A stretch of 64,000 bases of DNA from Buttiauxella sp. B2 (lineage in GTDB: Bacteria; Pseudomonadota; Gammaproteobacteria; Enterobacterales; Enterobacteriaceae): assembly GCF_006376615.1 (NCBI RefSeq), contig NZ_VEXQ01000001.1, positions 62,001 to 126,000 on the forward strand, written 5' to 3'. Each line of letters begins with the position of its first letter. Within the stretch, counting starts at the first letter, position 1. A program made the translations under genes and the position numbers. The notes beneath the pieces were generated by a model that saw nothing but the letters and a program-made list of their open reading frames with translations, ran no database searches and had not been told where the DNA came from. Shown here piece after piece: positions 47,521 through 56,544 of this stretch.

Positions 47521-48030
47521 ATGTATAAAAAATTTTGTGTTATCTTCATGGCAACGCTTTGTTATCTACCCGTAGCTCAAGCATCATGGAAAACAACAAC
47601 AGAAGATGATGTGTTCACCGCGCAAAAGAAAGCACAAATGGATGCTGATATATCTGGTCATAATCAGGCTTTAATCTTTAACTGCTCACAAAATAATTTA
47701 ACGATGAGTGAGGTTGAAAAAGACCCAAACACTTCAGTTACTACTATAAAAAAATATACAACAATAGTGAAAATTGATAACAACGATCCGGTAGTTTTTG
47801 ACACTACTTTAAGCCGCAGAAACCCTGATTACCTACAACTTAAAACAAGCCAAACTGACAAGATAAAAATCGTTCTTAAACAGCTTAAAGACCAATCGTC
47901 CAAAAAAGATTTTATGATAGGAACAGCAGATAGTAAGGGAACCCCTTTATCCTCTTACACAGGTTCCGTATCGTTTGCTAAAAAGGCAATAAATAAATTT
48001 ATTGCCACCTGTAATATCAAGATTGACTAA
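47521..48030 (+). CDS. Hypothetical secreted protein
   Basis: A 169-residue protein with a signal peptide ending at AQAS (about residue 21). The mature part is polar and Lys-rich with two cysteines (FNCSQNN, ATCNIKID) that may pair. No domain was recognised. AGGAGAAATTC precedes the ATG. The AT-rich codon use resembles the orphan gene at 43634 and suggests acquisition. A terminator follows. Confidence 0.65.
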   Translation: MYKKFCVIFMATLCYLPVAQASWKTTTEDDVFTAQKKAQMDADISGHNQALIFNCSQNNLTMSEVEKDPNTSVTTIKKYTTIVKIDNNDPVVFDTTLSRRNPDYLQLKTSQTDKIKIVLKQLKDQSSKKDFMIGTADSKGTPLSSYTGSVSFAKKAINKFIATCNIKID

Positions 48031-48061
48031 AACTTCAATAGCAAAATAGAAGGTTAAATAA

Positions 48062-48081
48062 CCCCTTTTACTATAAAGGGG
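48062..48081. terminator. Intrinsic terminator
   Basis: CCCCTTT (48062-48068) and AAAGGGG (48075-48081) form a 7-bp stem with a 6-nt loop between the gene ending at 48030 and the converging gene ending at 48118. Confidence 0.7.
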
Positions 48082-48117
48082 TATATCTCTCTTATATTCA
48101 GAGAATTATTCAGTCTT

Positions 48118-48672
48118 TTAATTCTGCTCAGCAATTAGAATCGCCATCGTATCGGCTTCCAGCGCTTTAAACAGATGCCCCTCGTCTGCCGGGTAGCAAA
48201 TATAGTCACCTGTCATCAACTCCTGCGCGTTGTCTATCGTGCCGACCAACGCCTTACCCTGCGTAACAATAATGTGCTCTACGGAACCCGCAGGATGGGG
48301 ATCCGAACGTCGTTCTTCGCCGGGTTGCGTCATCAATAAGTAAACGTCACGCCTGGCTCCCGGTGGGCATGTCGCCAGCAATATAGCCTGGTAGTCCGCG
48401 TGTTCTGACACCACTTTGGTACCTTCCCCCTTGCGGATAACCTGCGTCTGGCTACCTTGTGGCTCAAGCAGCTTCGCAAAAGGAATGTTGAGCGCTCCAC
48501 ATAGTGCCCATAAAGTTTCAAGACTCGGGTTTCCGTTGCCAGCTTCTAATTGAGAAAGCGTGGATTTCGCAATGCTGGCGCGTCTGGCGACTTCTGCGAG
48601 TGATAAATTGGCCCTTTCGCGTTCTCTGACCAGGCTCTTAGCAATGATGTCGATCGGTTGTGTCATCGTCAT
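48118..48672 (-). CDS. XRE-family regulator with C-terminal cupin domain
   Basis: A 184-residue regulator with an N-terminal Cro/C1 HTH (about 12-65, NLSLAEVARRASIAKSTLSQLEAGNGNPSLETLWAL in two runs) and a C-terminal cupin (RRSDPHPAGSVEHIIVTQG, GDYICYPADEGHLF). Such HTH-cupin proteins often control an adjacent transporter in response to a small ligand. It is divergent from azlCD, and repeated GTTCG sites lie between them. In-frame ATGs at 48678 and 48666 are alternatives; no ribosome site is clear. Confidence 0.85.
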   Translation of the reverse strand: MTMTQPIDIIAKSLVRERERANLSLAEVARRASIAKSTLSQLEAGNGNPSLETLWALCGALNIPFAKLLEPQGSQTQVIRKGEGTKVVSEHADYQAILLATCPPGARRDVYLLMTQPGEERRSDPHPAGSVEHIIVTQGKALVGTIDNAQELMTGDYICYPADEGHLFKALEADTMAILIAEQN

Positions 48673-48681
48673 ATCCATTTC

Positions 48682-48754
48682 GTTCGTTAAATCGAACAAA
48701 TCGTTCGCTTGAACATTTTATAAATTGTGTTCATTATAATGCACATTACGTTCG
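48682..48754. promoter_or_regulatory. GTTCG operators and azlC promoter
   Basis: GTTCG-TTAAAT-CGAAC (48682-48697) is a perfect palindrome and GTTC-GCTT-GAAC (48703-48714) another. Further GTTC half-sites occur at 48729 and 48750. TATAAT at 48735-48740 is a good azlC -10. The cupin-HTH protein is the likely binder. Confidence 0.7.
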
Positions 48755-48768
48755 TTATGAGAAAAATT

Positions 48769-49431
48769 ATGTTGCCTGCACGTTTCTCTGCCGTGTCCAG
48801 CGAATCTAAAAAAGCGATTTTTTTGATTTGCCTCGCTGTTGGTGTGGTGGGAATTTCTTACGGTTCGCTATCTATCGCTTACGGTTTCCCTCTTTGGCTT
48901 CCCGTCCTCTCCTCGATAGTGGTATTAGCGGGTGCATCAGAATTCATGTTTATTGCCATTATCGCCAGCGGTGGTAGTCCTATTGCTGCCGCGATTGCTG
49001 GTCTGTTGGTTAACGCTCGTCATTTCCCTTTCGGGATTGCGGTGCGTGAGTTGGTAGGCTCGCGTATGGCGAGCTATATCGGCTGCCATATTATGAACGA
49101 TGAAAGTGTGGTGTTCGGTTTGTCACAGTCGACTCCCGAAGCGCGTAAAGCAGCTTATTGGCTTTGCGGGATTGGGGTTGCGATATTCTGGCCACTCGGC
49201 ACGCTGCTTGGCAGCGTTGTTGGCAAGCTGTTACCTGCACCGGAAATTATCGGCCTGGATGCGGTGTTCCCGACGATATTATTGGCATTGGTTATTCCCG
49301 CATTTAAAAACCGCACCACCGCACTTCGTTCTATGGCTGGTGCCGCAATTTCGTTGGTTGCAGTTCCCTTTACGCCGGTTGGCATTCCTGTTTTGTTATC
49401 ACTGCTGGGAATATTCGCGAGGAAGAAATAA
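48769..49431 (+). CDS. azlC: AzlC-family branched-chain amino acid exporter large subunit
   Basis: A 221-residue membrane protein with the AzlC pattern (GISYGSLSIAYGFPLWLPVLSS, GASEFMFIAI, NARHFPFGIAVREL). AzlC and AzlD together form an amino-acid exporter (YgaZ/YgaH type). The ATG at 48769 follows GAG; ATGs at 48727 to 48757 are too close to the promoter. It ends one base into azlD (ATGA). Confidence 0.9.
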   Translation: MLPARFSAVSSESKKAIFLICLAVGVVGISYGSLSIAYGFPLWLPVLSSIVVLAGASEFMFIAIIASGGSPIAAAIAGLLVNARHFPFGIAVRELVGSRMASYIGCHIMNDESVVFGLSQSTPEARKAAYWLCGIGVAIFWPLGTLLGSVVGKLLPAPEIIGLDAVFPTILLALVIPAFKNRTTALRSMAGAAISLVAVPFTPVGIPVLLSLLGIFARKK

Positions 49432-49754
49432 TGACCGAAACTATGAAGATTATTGCGGGCCTCGCCTTATTATCTACCGGAACCTATTTGATGCGTCTGG
49501 CTGGGGCGAAACTGGGTAACCGGCTTGTATTCTCTGAAGCGGCTAAATCACGGCTTTCAGATGCGGCAACCATATTGCTTTTTTCGGTCGCCATCGCCAC
49601 CACCTTTTATGAGAATGATCATTTTGCTGGCATGGCGCGAGTGACTGGCGTAGCAATTGCCGTATTTCTGGCATGGCGCAAAGTACCACTGATTATCGTG
49701 ATTGTTGTATCCGCGTTAATCACTGCAACATTGCGCCATTTCGGGCTAGCGTAG
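49431..49754 (+). CDS. azlD: AzlD-family exporter small subunit
   Basis: A 107-residue membrane protein with four helices, the AzlD/YgaH partner of AzlC (GTYLMRLAGAKLG, LLFSVAIATTF, ARVTGVAIAVFLAWRKVPLI). Its start overlaps the azlC stop. It ends 4 bp before the converging cybB. Confidence 0.9.
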   Translation: MTETMKIIAGLALLSTGTYLMRLAGAKLGNRLVFSEAAKSRLSDAATILLFSVAIATTFYENDHFAGMARVTGVAIAVFLAWRKVPLIIVIVVSALITATLRHFGLA

Positions 49755-49758
49755 CCGC

Positions 49759-50289
49759 TTACTGTTTTTTCCCAGGCATCATGCGCAGCAGCGTATTGTC
49801 CTTCCACACATAATGGTGGAACAGCGCTGCAAATGCATGAATACCAATAACAAAGTAGCCAATGTTGGCGATAAGTTCATGGTAGCTTTTTAGAGCGAAC
49901 TCCATATCTTCATCAGGTTCAACGGCATGCGGCATCGAAATGCCAAACACTGACCAGTCGCTACCTTTGAAATACACTGTCATGAAGCCCAAAATCGGGA
50001 GCACGATAAACATCAAATAGATGATCGTATGAAGCAAATGTGACATCCCCGTGATTGCCGGATGCTGTTTCGGTGTTATCGCTGGGGCTCGGTATTTGAT
50101 ACGCACCAGCAGGCGCGCAATCATCAAAAAGAACACACTTATCCCACACGTAACGTGAGTGGCGTTGAAGATTGGCCGATATGAACGCGGCGCAAAACCT
50201 TTCAATTCCATTGCGCAATAAGCCCCCACTATCAATAAAAAAACCAACCAATGAAGTGTTATCTGTAACGAGGTGTATTTGCTGCGCAT
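49759..50289 (-). CDS. cybB: Cytochrome b561 CybB
   Basis: A 176-residue four-helix cytochrome b with His ligands in the membrane helices (LHWLVFLL, THVTCGISVFFLM, LHTIIYLMF, HAFAALFHHYVW). It matches E. coli CybB, a quinone-linked superoxide oxidase. In E. coli it lies near gapC, as here. Confidence 0.92.
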   Translation of the reverse strand: MRSKYTSLQITLHWLVFLLIVGAYCAMELKGFAPRSYRPIFNATHVTCGISVFFLMIARLLVRIKYRAPAITPKQHPAITGMSHLLHTIIYLMFIVLPILGFMTVYFKGSDWSVFGISMPHAVEPDEDMEFALKSYHELIANIGYFVIGIHAFAALFHHYVWKDNTLLRMMPGKKQ

Positions 50290-50480
50290 TTAGGGAGTCC
50301 TGCTGAGTCATTATGATTTTTCCAGGATAGCGGCTAATACTTAGAAAATCATTAACATCCGGAGAATTTATCTAACATTTCCCTTACGCATGCTGGTTTG
50401 CGGCCTCTCTGTTTATGAACTATCACTAGTGTTGATTAAGAATTCAGCTCTTTTCCGCGATTAAAAGTGAGGTTCATGTC

Positions 50481-51482
50481 ATGAAAAAAATCGGTATCAA
50501 TGGTTTTGGTCGCATTGGCCGACTGGTATTACGCCGCGTTCTTGAGACAAAAAGTGAAGTGGAAATTGTCTCCATCAACGATCTTACCTCGCCAAAAGTT
50601 CTGGCTTACTTACTGAAATATGACTCCAGCTACCGTAACTTCGACGGAACGGTAGATTACACCGACGATTCGTTGATTGTGAACGGTAAGAAAATTGCGG
50701 TGTACGCCGAAAAAGACGCCAAAAATATTCCGTGGGGAAAAGACGGCGTTGAAATAGTGATTGAATGCACAGGTTTCTATACTTCAGAAGAGAAAGCTCA
50801 CGCACATTTGGATGCAGGAGCGAAGAAAGTGCTGATTTCAGCACCCGCTGGTGACATGAAAACCATCGTTTTCAACGTTAACTGCAACACCATTACGGCC
50901 GAGGACAAAATCCTCTCCGTTGCGTCCTGCACCACTAACTGCCTCGCACCAATGGCGAAAGCGTTGCACGACAACTTCGGTGTTAAACTCGGAACTATGA
51001 CCACTATCCACGCTTATACCGGTACGCAATCGCTGGTTGATGGGCCGCGCGGTAAAGATCTACGCGCTTCTCGTGCCGCTGCACAAAATATCATTCCACA
51101 TTCTACTGGTGCGGCGAAAGCGATTGGTCTGGTTATCCCTGAACTCCAAGGCAAGCTCAAAGGACACGCGCAACGTGTGCCGACGCTCACAGGTTCAGTG
51201 ACTGAATTGGTGTCGATTCTCGAGAAAAAAGTCACAGTTGACGAGATTAACGCTGCCCTGAAAAAGGCGACGGAAGGCAATGAATCGTTTGGTTATACCG
51301 ATGAGGAAATTGTTTCGTCTGATATCGTCGGCACACACTTCGGTTCAGTGTTCGACGCGACGCAAACTGAAGTGACGGAAGTCGGTGATTTACAACTGGT
51401 GAAAACGGTGGCCTGGTACGATAACGAGTACGGGTTCGTGACGCAGTTGGTGAGAGTATTAGACGCGGTTGCGAAAGAATAA
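50481..51482 (+). CDS. gapC: Glyceraldehyde-3-phosphate dehydrogenase GapC, intact
   Basis: A 333-residue type I GAPDH. The Rossmann motif [10 protein letters not shown], catalytic Cys150 ([12 protein letters not shown]) and His177 ([10 protein letters not shown]), and the terminal WYDNEYGF motif are all intact. It fits the gapC paralogue rather than gapA from its position beside cybB. In E. coli K-12 gapC is a pseudogene; here it is full length. The cofactor should be NAD+ (Asp at about residue 34 in SINDLT). Confidence 0.9.
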   Translation: MKKIGINGFGRIGRLVLRRVLETKSEVEIVSINDLTSPKVLAYLLKYDSSYRNFDGTVDYTDDSLIVNGKKIAVYAEKDAKNIPWGKDGVEIVIECTGFYTSEEKAHAHLDAGAKKVLISAPAGDMKTIVFNVNCNTITAEDKILSVASCTTNCLAPMAKALHDNFGVKLGTMTTIHAYTGTQSLVDGPRGKDLRASRAAAQNIIPHSTGAAKAIGLVIPELQGKLKGHAQRVPTLTGSVTELVSILEKKVTVDEINAALKKATEGNESFGYTDEEIVSSDIVGTHFGSVFDATQTEVTEVGDLQLVKTVAWYDNEYGFVTQLVRVLDAVAKE

Positions 51483-51491
51483 AGGTGGCCT

Positions 51492-51516
51492 TCTCCCTGC
51501 TGGAATAGCAGGGAGA
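51492..51516. terminator. Bidirectional terminator between gapC and dbpA
   Basis: Perfect 10-bp arms TCTCCCTGCT (51492-51501) and AGCAGGGAGA (51507-51516) around a 5-nt loop, followed by GGTTTT, between converging genes. Confidence 0.85.
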
Positions 51517-51528
51517 GGTTTTAAAGAG

Positions 51529-52902
51529 TTACTTCAGCAAACGTACGCGAACCCCTTTGCCCTTAATCTTACCTTGCTGTAACTGCTTCCAGGCATTACT
51601 CGCAACAGACTGGCGAACAGCAACGTAAACATGCATCGGATGCACATCAATTTTACCGATATCCGCGCCATCCAGACCCATGTCTCCCGTCAACGCACCG
51701 AGAATATCACCTGGGCGCATTTTCGCTTTTTTGCCGCCATCAATGCACAACGTGGCCATTGCCGCTTCAAGAGGTTTGATGGTGCCGCCGGTTGGTGCCG
51801 GCTGCCAGTTCAAAGACAAATTCAGCATTTCAGCTAACACGCTGGCACGTTGCGCTTCTTCTGGTGCACACAGGCTAATTGCCAGGCCACTTTCACCAGC
51901 GCGAGCTGTACGACCAATACGGTGAACGTGAACTTCCGGATCCCACGACAGCTCGTAGTTAATGACCATTTCCAGCGCTTTAATATCCAGACCACGCGCG
52001 GCAACATCGGTTGCCACCAGCACACGGCTACTGCCGTTAGCAAAACGCACCAGCGTTTGATCACGGTCGCGCTGTTCCATGTCACCATGAAGTGCAAGCA
52101 CGCTTTGGTTGCTTTCGCTCAATGCATCGCATACGGCCTGGCAGTCTTTCTTGGTATTACAGAACACCACGCAAGATGCGGGCTGATGCTTGCTCAGCAA
52201 TTTTTGCAGCAGGCTGATTTTACCGTTGCGCGAGATTTCATAGAACTGCTGTTCCACGGACGGTAATTCATCTACTGAATCAATTTCGATAGTTTCAGGT
52301 GAACGCTGAACACGAGAGCTAATAGCCGCAATTGCCGTCGGCCAGGTTGCAGAGAACAGCAACGTTTGTCGATCCTGCGGCGCATGACTAATCACTTCGT
52401 CGATTGCGTCGGCAAAACCCATATCCAGCATACGGTCGGCTTCGTCCAGCACCAGAGTTTGCAGAGCATCTAACTTAACCGTCTCTTTTTTCAGGTGATC
52501 GAGCAAACGGCCTGGCGTTGCCACAATCACATGAGGAGCATGTTGCAGTGAGTCACGCTGCGCACCAAATGGTTGACCACCGCATAACGTCAAAATTTTA
52601 ATATTCGGCATATAACGCGCAAGGCGACGTAATTCTTTAGCCACCTGGTCGGCCAGCTCGCGCGTTGGGCACAAAACTAACGACTGAGTAATAAACTGGC
52701 TAGCGTCAATGTGTTGCAGTAAACCCAAACCAAATGCAGCCGTTTTACCACTGCCGGTTTTCGCCTGAGCGCGGACATCTTTCCCAGCCAGTATCGCGGG
52801 TAATGCAGCCGCCTGAACAGGCGTCATGGCGTGATAACCAAGTTCAGTGAGATTGGCGAGTTGCTCTGCTGGCAGAACGTTTAGGGTAGAAAAAGATGTC
52901 AC
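51529..52902 (-). CDS. dbpA: ATP-dependent RNA helicase DbpA
   Basis: A 457-residue DEAD-box helicase (E. coli DbpA 457). Motif I AKTGSGKT, DEAD (LDEADRMLDMGF), SAT (FSATWP) and HRIGRTARAG are present, with a C-terminal RRM-like domain (about 383-457) that binds hairpin 92 of 23S rRNA. It acts in late 50S subunit assembly. Confidence 0.95.
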   Translation of the reverse strand: MTSFSTLNVLPAEQLANLTELGYHAMTPVQAAALPAILAGKDVRAQAKTGSGKTAAFGLGLLQHIDASQFITQSLVLCPTRELADQVAKELRRLARYMPNIKILTLCGGQPFGAQRDSLQHAPHVIVATPGRLLDHLKKETVKLDALQTLVLDEADRMLDMGFADAIDEVISHAPQDRQTLLFSATWPTAIAAISSRVQRSPETIEIDSVDELPSVEQQFYEISRNGKISLLQKLLSKHQPASCVVFCNTKKDCQAVCDALSESNQSVLALHGDMEQRDRDQTLVRFANGSSRVLVATDVAARGLDIKALEMVINYELSWDPEVHVHRIGRTARAGESGLAISLCAPEEAQRASVLAEMLNLSLNWQPAPTGGTIKPLEAAMATLCIDGGKKAKMRPGDILGALTGDMGLDGADIGKIDVHPMHVYVAVRQSVASNAWKQLQQGKIKGKGVRVRLLK

Positions 52903-53126
52903 GATTATACTCTCAATTAATGGGCTGTCAGACAGCGTCTGGCGCGCATGTTAGCAGATTTGAGGGGGTAACGCGGCAGTTTCCAGTAAATTAGCTAGCC
53001 TGGATGGTGACTCACGCCTGACGGCATCTATTAGAAATCATTTTAAAATCATAAAAACAGATGAGGGTTAGCCATACAACCAGGGATTTAACTGTAGTAA
53101 CGGCCTTTCACACAACGAGTTCTACA

Positions 53127-54569
53127 ATGAACATACCTGACAATATTAAACTCTTAATTAAGAGCGTTGCGCCGACACTATTAACCGCACTCAGTCTCCC
53201 TCCCCCACTTAACCTTATTGCTGCAACCGTTGTCTCTGGCATTCTTAATAAATACCTACCAGAAAATGTCATGCAGCATACAGATAATGCGGGGAACTCA
53301 ATAAATCCTGCGGCAATGACACCTGAGCAAATTGTTACGGTTATAAACGATAACCAAACGTCTCCCGCCATTGTTAGTGATCTTAAAAATGCTGAAGAGA
53401 GTTTAAGGCAATATGAACTCACATCGGGCATTCGCTTTGCAGAATTAGCACTTCAGGAAAAACAAAGCATTCAGGACTTTCAAATCAATTCAGGTATCGC
53501 TGGTAATGTTTTTAATTCAGGTATCAAAATTGTATGGGTTGCGATGGGCGGATTATTGATAGTCGTAGTGATTGCCCTGTTACTGCTTATTCCAGGCATT
53601 AGCATTCCTGAAGGAAAACAAAGTATTGTCACTGCTGTTTTTGGCATCATCGGTACGGTAATAGGTTTTATCAATGGTCTGGCATCAAACATTGTTGGGT
53701 ACTATTGGGGTAGCAGTCAGGGTTCAAAAGACAAAGGTATTGAAATGGCCAGTAGTTTCAAGGCGCTTGGTGATAGTGTGGCGAAATCACTGGAGTCCAA
53801 AACTACACCAACAAATACTCCCCCTTCCGCAGTAACTACAGGAGAACAACCCAAAGCGGCTTCGACTTCAAACCCACCTTATTCCGGAGACATTTCATCT
53901 CCACCCAATCCCGCCAAAAAAAGTCTGCTCATGGATACTAAAAGTGAATTGGTCACTCCACATAACTTTATCAAAAGTGGTGTTAATTGGAGTTTGCAAA
54001 AAGAAGGTATCTCAATTGATGGAACCCTTCCTACTGGCACTCAGGGAAAACCGACAACTGTCGAGAAAATATGGGATCTTTATGGGCAGCATTGTTTACA
54101 AGCCTCTAAAATGTATGGCGTCCCCGTCGAGCTGATTATCGCAACTATCGCAACCGAAAGTGGTGGAGATAAAAATGCCAGACGCCCAGAACCACAAATC
54201 AATGATGAAAGCGTGGGGCTGATGCAAACACTGGTCAAAACCGCTCGTGGTGCATTAGGCCGGCCTTCACTTTCAGGTGACGATTTGCTTGACCCAGCTA
54301 CTTCAATAGAAGCAGGAACGGCTTATATTGCCCATCAACGTTTCGTCACCCATTTTGATCCACCCAAAGTCGCGGCTGCCTATAATGCTGGCTCACTGCG
54401 AGTGGATAATGCTGATGCTAATCGCTGGAAAATGCACTGCTTTCCTAAGGGAACCGGCAGGCACATTGATAACTATGTCGCGTGGTTTAATGATTGTATG
54501 AAAGACGAAATCCAATCGAAGCTGGATGAGAATAACGATGTCAGTACATTTGGCACTATATTCAAATAG
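53127..54569 (+). CDS. Membrane protein fusing a 3TM-holin-like region to a lytic transglycosylase (SLT) domain
   Basis: A 480-residue protein. The N-terminal third (1-130) has a hydrophobic stretch and a charged helical segment. Two transmembrane helices (about 133-160 and 166-193) follow, ending in IVGYYWGSSQGSKDKG, a motif like that of phage/GTA holins of the three-transmembrane type. Residues about 225-270 form a Pro/Ser/Thr linker. The C-terminal domain (about 310-460) is a lysozyme-like SLT with catalytic Glu344 (ATIATESGGDKN), SVGLMQTLV and AAYNAG. It sits 35 bp before a DUF2235 hydrolase gene. A lysis, toxin or defence role is inferred; no experiment is known to me. The start choice is uncertain (ATG at 53061 is an alternative). 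Confidence 0.72.
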   Translation: MNIPDNIKLLIKSVAPTLLTALSLPPPLNLIAATVVSGILNKYLPENVMQHTDNAGNSINPAAMTPEQIVTVINDNQTSPAIVSDLKNAEESLRQYELTSGIRFAELALQEKQSIQDFQINSGIAGNVFNSGIKIVWVAMGGLLIVVVIALLLLIPGISIPEGKQSIVTAVFGIIGTVIGFINGLASNIVGYYWGSSQGSKDKGIEMASSFKALGDSVAKSLESKTTPTNTPPSAVTTGEQPKAASTSNPPYSGDISSPPNPAKKSLLMDTKSELVTPHNFIKSGVNWSLQKEGISIDGTLPTGTQGKPTTVEKIWDLYGQHCLQASKMYGVPVELIIATIATESGGDKNARRPEPQINDESVGLMQTLVKTARGALGRPSLSGDDLLDPATSIEAGTAYIAHQRFVTHFDPPKVAAAYNAGSLRVDNADANRWKMHCFPKGTGRHIDNYVAWFNDCMKDEIQSKLDENNDVSTFGTIFK

Positions 54570-54604
54570 CTATCAACTCATACAGATTTAAGATGAGGCC
54601 ACAT

Positions 54605-55801
54605 ATGAGTAAAAATATAGTTTTTTGTGCTGATGGTACCTGGAACGGCCCTGAAAAAGATGATGTTGGCGATGATTCCTCTTATAACACCAATGTGTTA
54701 CGTCTGTTTTCTGAACTGGATGGGGATGCCGATACACCGGATATGTTCCTGCGCGGTGAACAAGAAAAAATAGCCAAAACAAAATCTGGCGCGGTGTATC
54801 AGGTCAGTAAATATTTACATGGTGTAGGTGATTCTAATAACTGGCTGGAAAAAATAATGGGTGGTGTGTTCGGTGCAGGTATGGTTGAACGTATCGTGCG
54901 TGGTTATACATTTATCAGCAGGAATTACAGCCCAGGAGACAAGATTTATCTTGTTGGATTTAGCCGTGGTGCTTACACCGTCCGTGCTCTTGCGGGAATG
55001 ATTGGAAAGTGTGGGCTGTTGGATGCCACTAAATACGATCTTGAAAATAATAAAGAAGATGCTTATCGACTGGGCACATCGGTATGGAGAAGCTACCGAG
55101 AACATTCTAATGTAGACAGCAATTTACTAGACAAAATCATCGCTGACGCACCTCACTTTCTTCATGTCGATGTTGATCCTAATAAGATGCTTTATTTTGT
55201 TCCAATAGAGGTAGTTGCTGTTTGGGAAACAGTAGGTTCGTTAGGGATCCCAAAATATTGGGATGATGCCCGAGTTGATGTCTACCGTTTTACTGACACA
55301 AGCCTTGGCGAACACGTCAAGTATGGCCGACAAGCATTAGCAATTGATGAGATGCGGCAGGATTTCACTCCCACTTACTGGGATCAAAGAAATAATATTG
55401 TCCAGGTTTTGTTCCCGGGTATTCATGCTGATATTGGCGGTGGTTATAGTAGCGTAAACAATGGCAACGGCTTATCTAATGCTGCGTACTTATGGATGAG
55501 AAATGAATTGGTGAATCTTGGTGTAAAACTGCAACCGGAAAATTGGGTTGCTGATTTTTGTGGGCAAATCCATTGTGAATGGTACAAGATTAAATATCCG
55601 CTTGCCGTTCGCAAGCTAAAAATGCCTATATCTGCTGATATGGCAATACATAATTCAGCTATTTCAAGAATTAACTACCCTGATCCATTACCCGTTCAAG
55701 ACAATAAAGGACAATGGACCACCCAGATTTATCGACCGGCCTCGCTCAAGTCATTTTTTGATAGCCAGTGGAAAGCATTGCCAAATATTTTCATCGTATA
55801 A
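54605..55801 (+). CDS. DUF2235 alpha/beta-hydrolase (Tle1-like lipase family)
   Basis: A 398-residue protein of the DUF2235 family, which includes the T6SS phospholipase effectors Tle1. The nucleophile elbow is GFSRGAY (Ser120). NIVFCADGTWNGPEKD at the start, VWETVGSLGIP and PGIHADIGGGYS (Asp276) are the other conserved blocks. No signal peptide or transmembrane helix is seen, so it is cytosolic unless exported. GAGG precedes the ATG. It pairs with the SLT gene upstream and a periplasmic gene downstream. No T6SS genes are in the window. Confidence 0.85.
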   Translation: MSKNIVFCADGTWNGPEKDDVGDDSSYNTNVLRLFSELDGDADTPDMFLRGEQEKIAKTKSGAVYQVSKYLHGVGDSNNWLEKIMGGVFGAGMVERIVRGYTFISRNYSPGDKIYLVGFSRGAYTVRALAGMIGKCGLLDATKYDLENNKEDAYRLGTSVWRSYREHSNVDSNLLDKIIADAPHFLHVDVDPNKMLYFVPIEVVAVWETVGSLGIPKYWDDARVDVYRFTDTSLGEHVKYGRQALAIDEMRQDFTPTYWDQRNNIVQVLFPGIHADIGGGYSSVNNGNGLSNAAYLWMRNELVNLGVKLQPENWVADFCGQIHCEWYKIKYPLAVRKLKMPISADMAIHNSAISRINYPDPLPVQDNKGQWTTQIYRPASLKSFFDSQWKALPNIFIV

Positions 55802-55945
55802 GCAATAGTATTTCTTCAAATAGACCAGATTATCGACGTTCTGTACTGGAAATGATCCTTTGCAAGGATGCAAGGGCCCAAAATTTAATTTCTATGATGA
55901 TTCATGTTACCCTCGCCTCACAATGTACTCTAAATAAGAGCTTTC

Positions 55946-56314
55946 ATGAAACTTATTATTTTAATTAGCCTTTTAGGTTTTGTTCAATCATCCGTATTTG
56001 CCGCCACTGCCACCAGGCTTTCATGCTCATTGCGAGAAAATGTAGTTATCTCACGCTTTGACCATAACCTCTCTACGATGAAATGGGATGATCATTTCCT
56101 GGTTGCGTCAGGTATAAAGAAGACCAAAACAAAGAATGACGTACCTTTTCGCGTCACCACTTTTCAAAATGGTGACGACTTAGTTTTCTTCCCGGAAAAA
56201 CAGACTTATTTCTTTTTCTATTCTGGAAGTTCTGAGCCTGACAGATGCATAGTGCTTGGCACAAGTACGTATCAAATTACTCAGTTACCGCGATATGAAA
56301 AGCCGGGCGCATAG
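55946..56314 (+). CDS. Small periplasmic protein, possible immunity protein
   Basis: A 122-residue protein with a signal peptide (about 1-19, QSSVFAA). The mature part is beta-rich with two cysteines, C27 (RLSCSLRE) and C101 (PDRCIVLG), loosely reminiscent of MliC-type lysozyme inhibitors, but the fit is not strong. Because it follows the transglycosylase and lipase genes and is exported to the periplasm, it could protect against the transglycosylase. The family is not recognised. The ribosome site is AAGAG. Confidence 0.65.
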   Translation: MKLIILISLLGFVQSSVFAATATRLSCSLRENVVISRFDHNLSTMKWDDHFLVASGIKKTKTKNDVPFRVTTFQNGDDLVFFPEKQTYFFFYSGSSEPDRCIVLGTSTYQITQLPRYEKPGA

Positions 56315-56347
56315 TCCATCAAACATTATTTATGAGGTTTAATTGTC

Positions 56348-56422
<75 letters not shown>

Positions 56423-56424
56423 TT

Positions 56425-56498
56425 TGGTCCGCCACCGGAGCCTCGAACCCCGTACTACAACACTGCGGCTGCCGCTCTTCCCGATGAGCTAGTGGCGG
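56425..56498 (-). tRNA. tRNA-like gene with abnormal anticodon loop, identity undetermined
   Basis: A 74-nt element on the minus strand. The acceptor CCGCCAC/GTGGCGG pairs over all seven positions, the D-arm is GCTC/GAGC with the usual GG, the T-arm is CGGGG-TTCGAGG-CTCCG, and CCA is encoded. Tertiary-contact bases (T8, A14, G18, G19, TTC, A58) are kept. The anticodon arm is odd: GCAGC pairs with GTTGT through two G-U pairs, leaving a six-base loop CGCAGT without the usual T33. So it is either a recent pseudogene or a tRNA with a non-decoding role. It precedes tRNA-Gly by 2 bp. Confidence 0.7.
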
Positions 56499-56528
56499 TT
56501 TGGTAATATTAGCTGAATTTACCTGCGC

Positions 56529-56544
56529 TACCTCATTAGAGGTA
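56529..56544. promoter_or_regulatory. Small hairpin upstream of the tRNA pair
   Basis: TACCTC-ATTA-GAGGTA is a perfect 6-bp-arm palindrome 30 bp upstream of the tRNA-like gene. It could be a protein site or the end of an upstream transcript. The meaning is unclear. Confidence 0.35.

Noticed and set aside
53127..56314. Interpretation as a residual Rac-like prophage
   Set aside because: No integrase, structural or replication genes are adjacent, and ttcA is intact; the module is treated as a separate gain.
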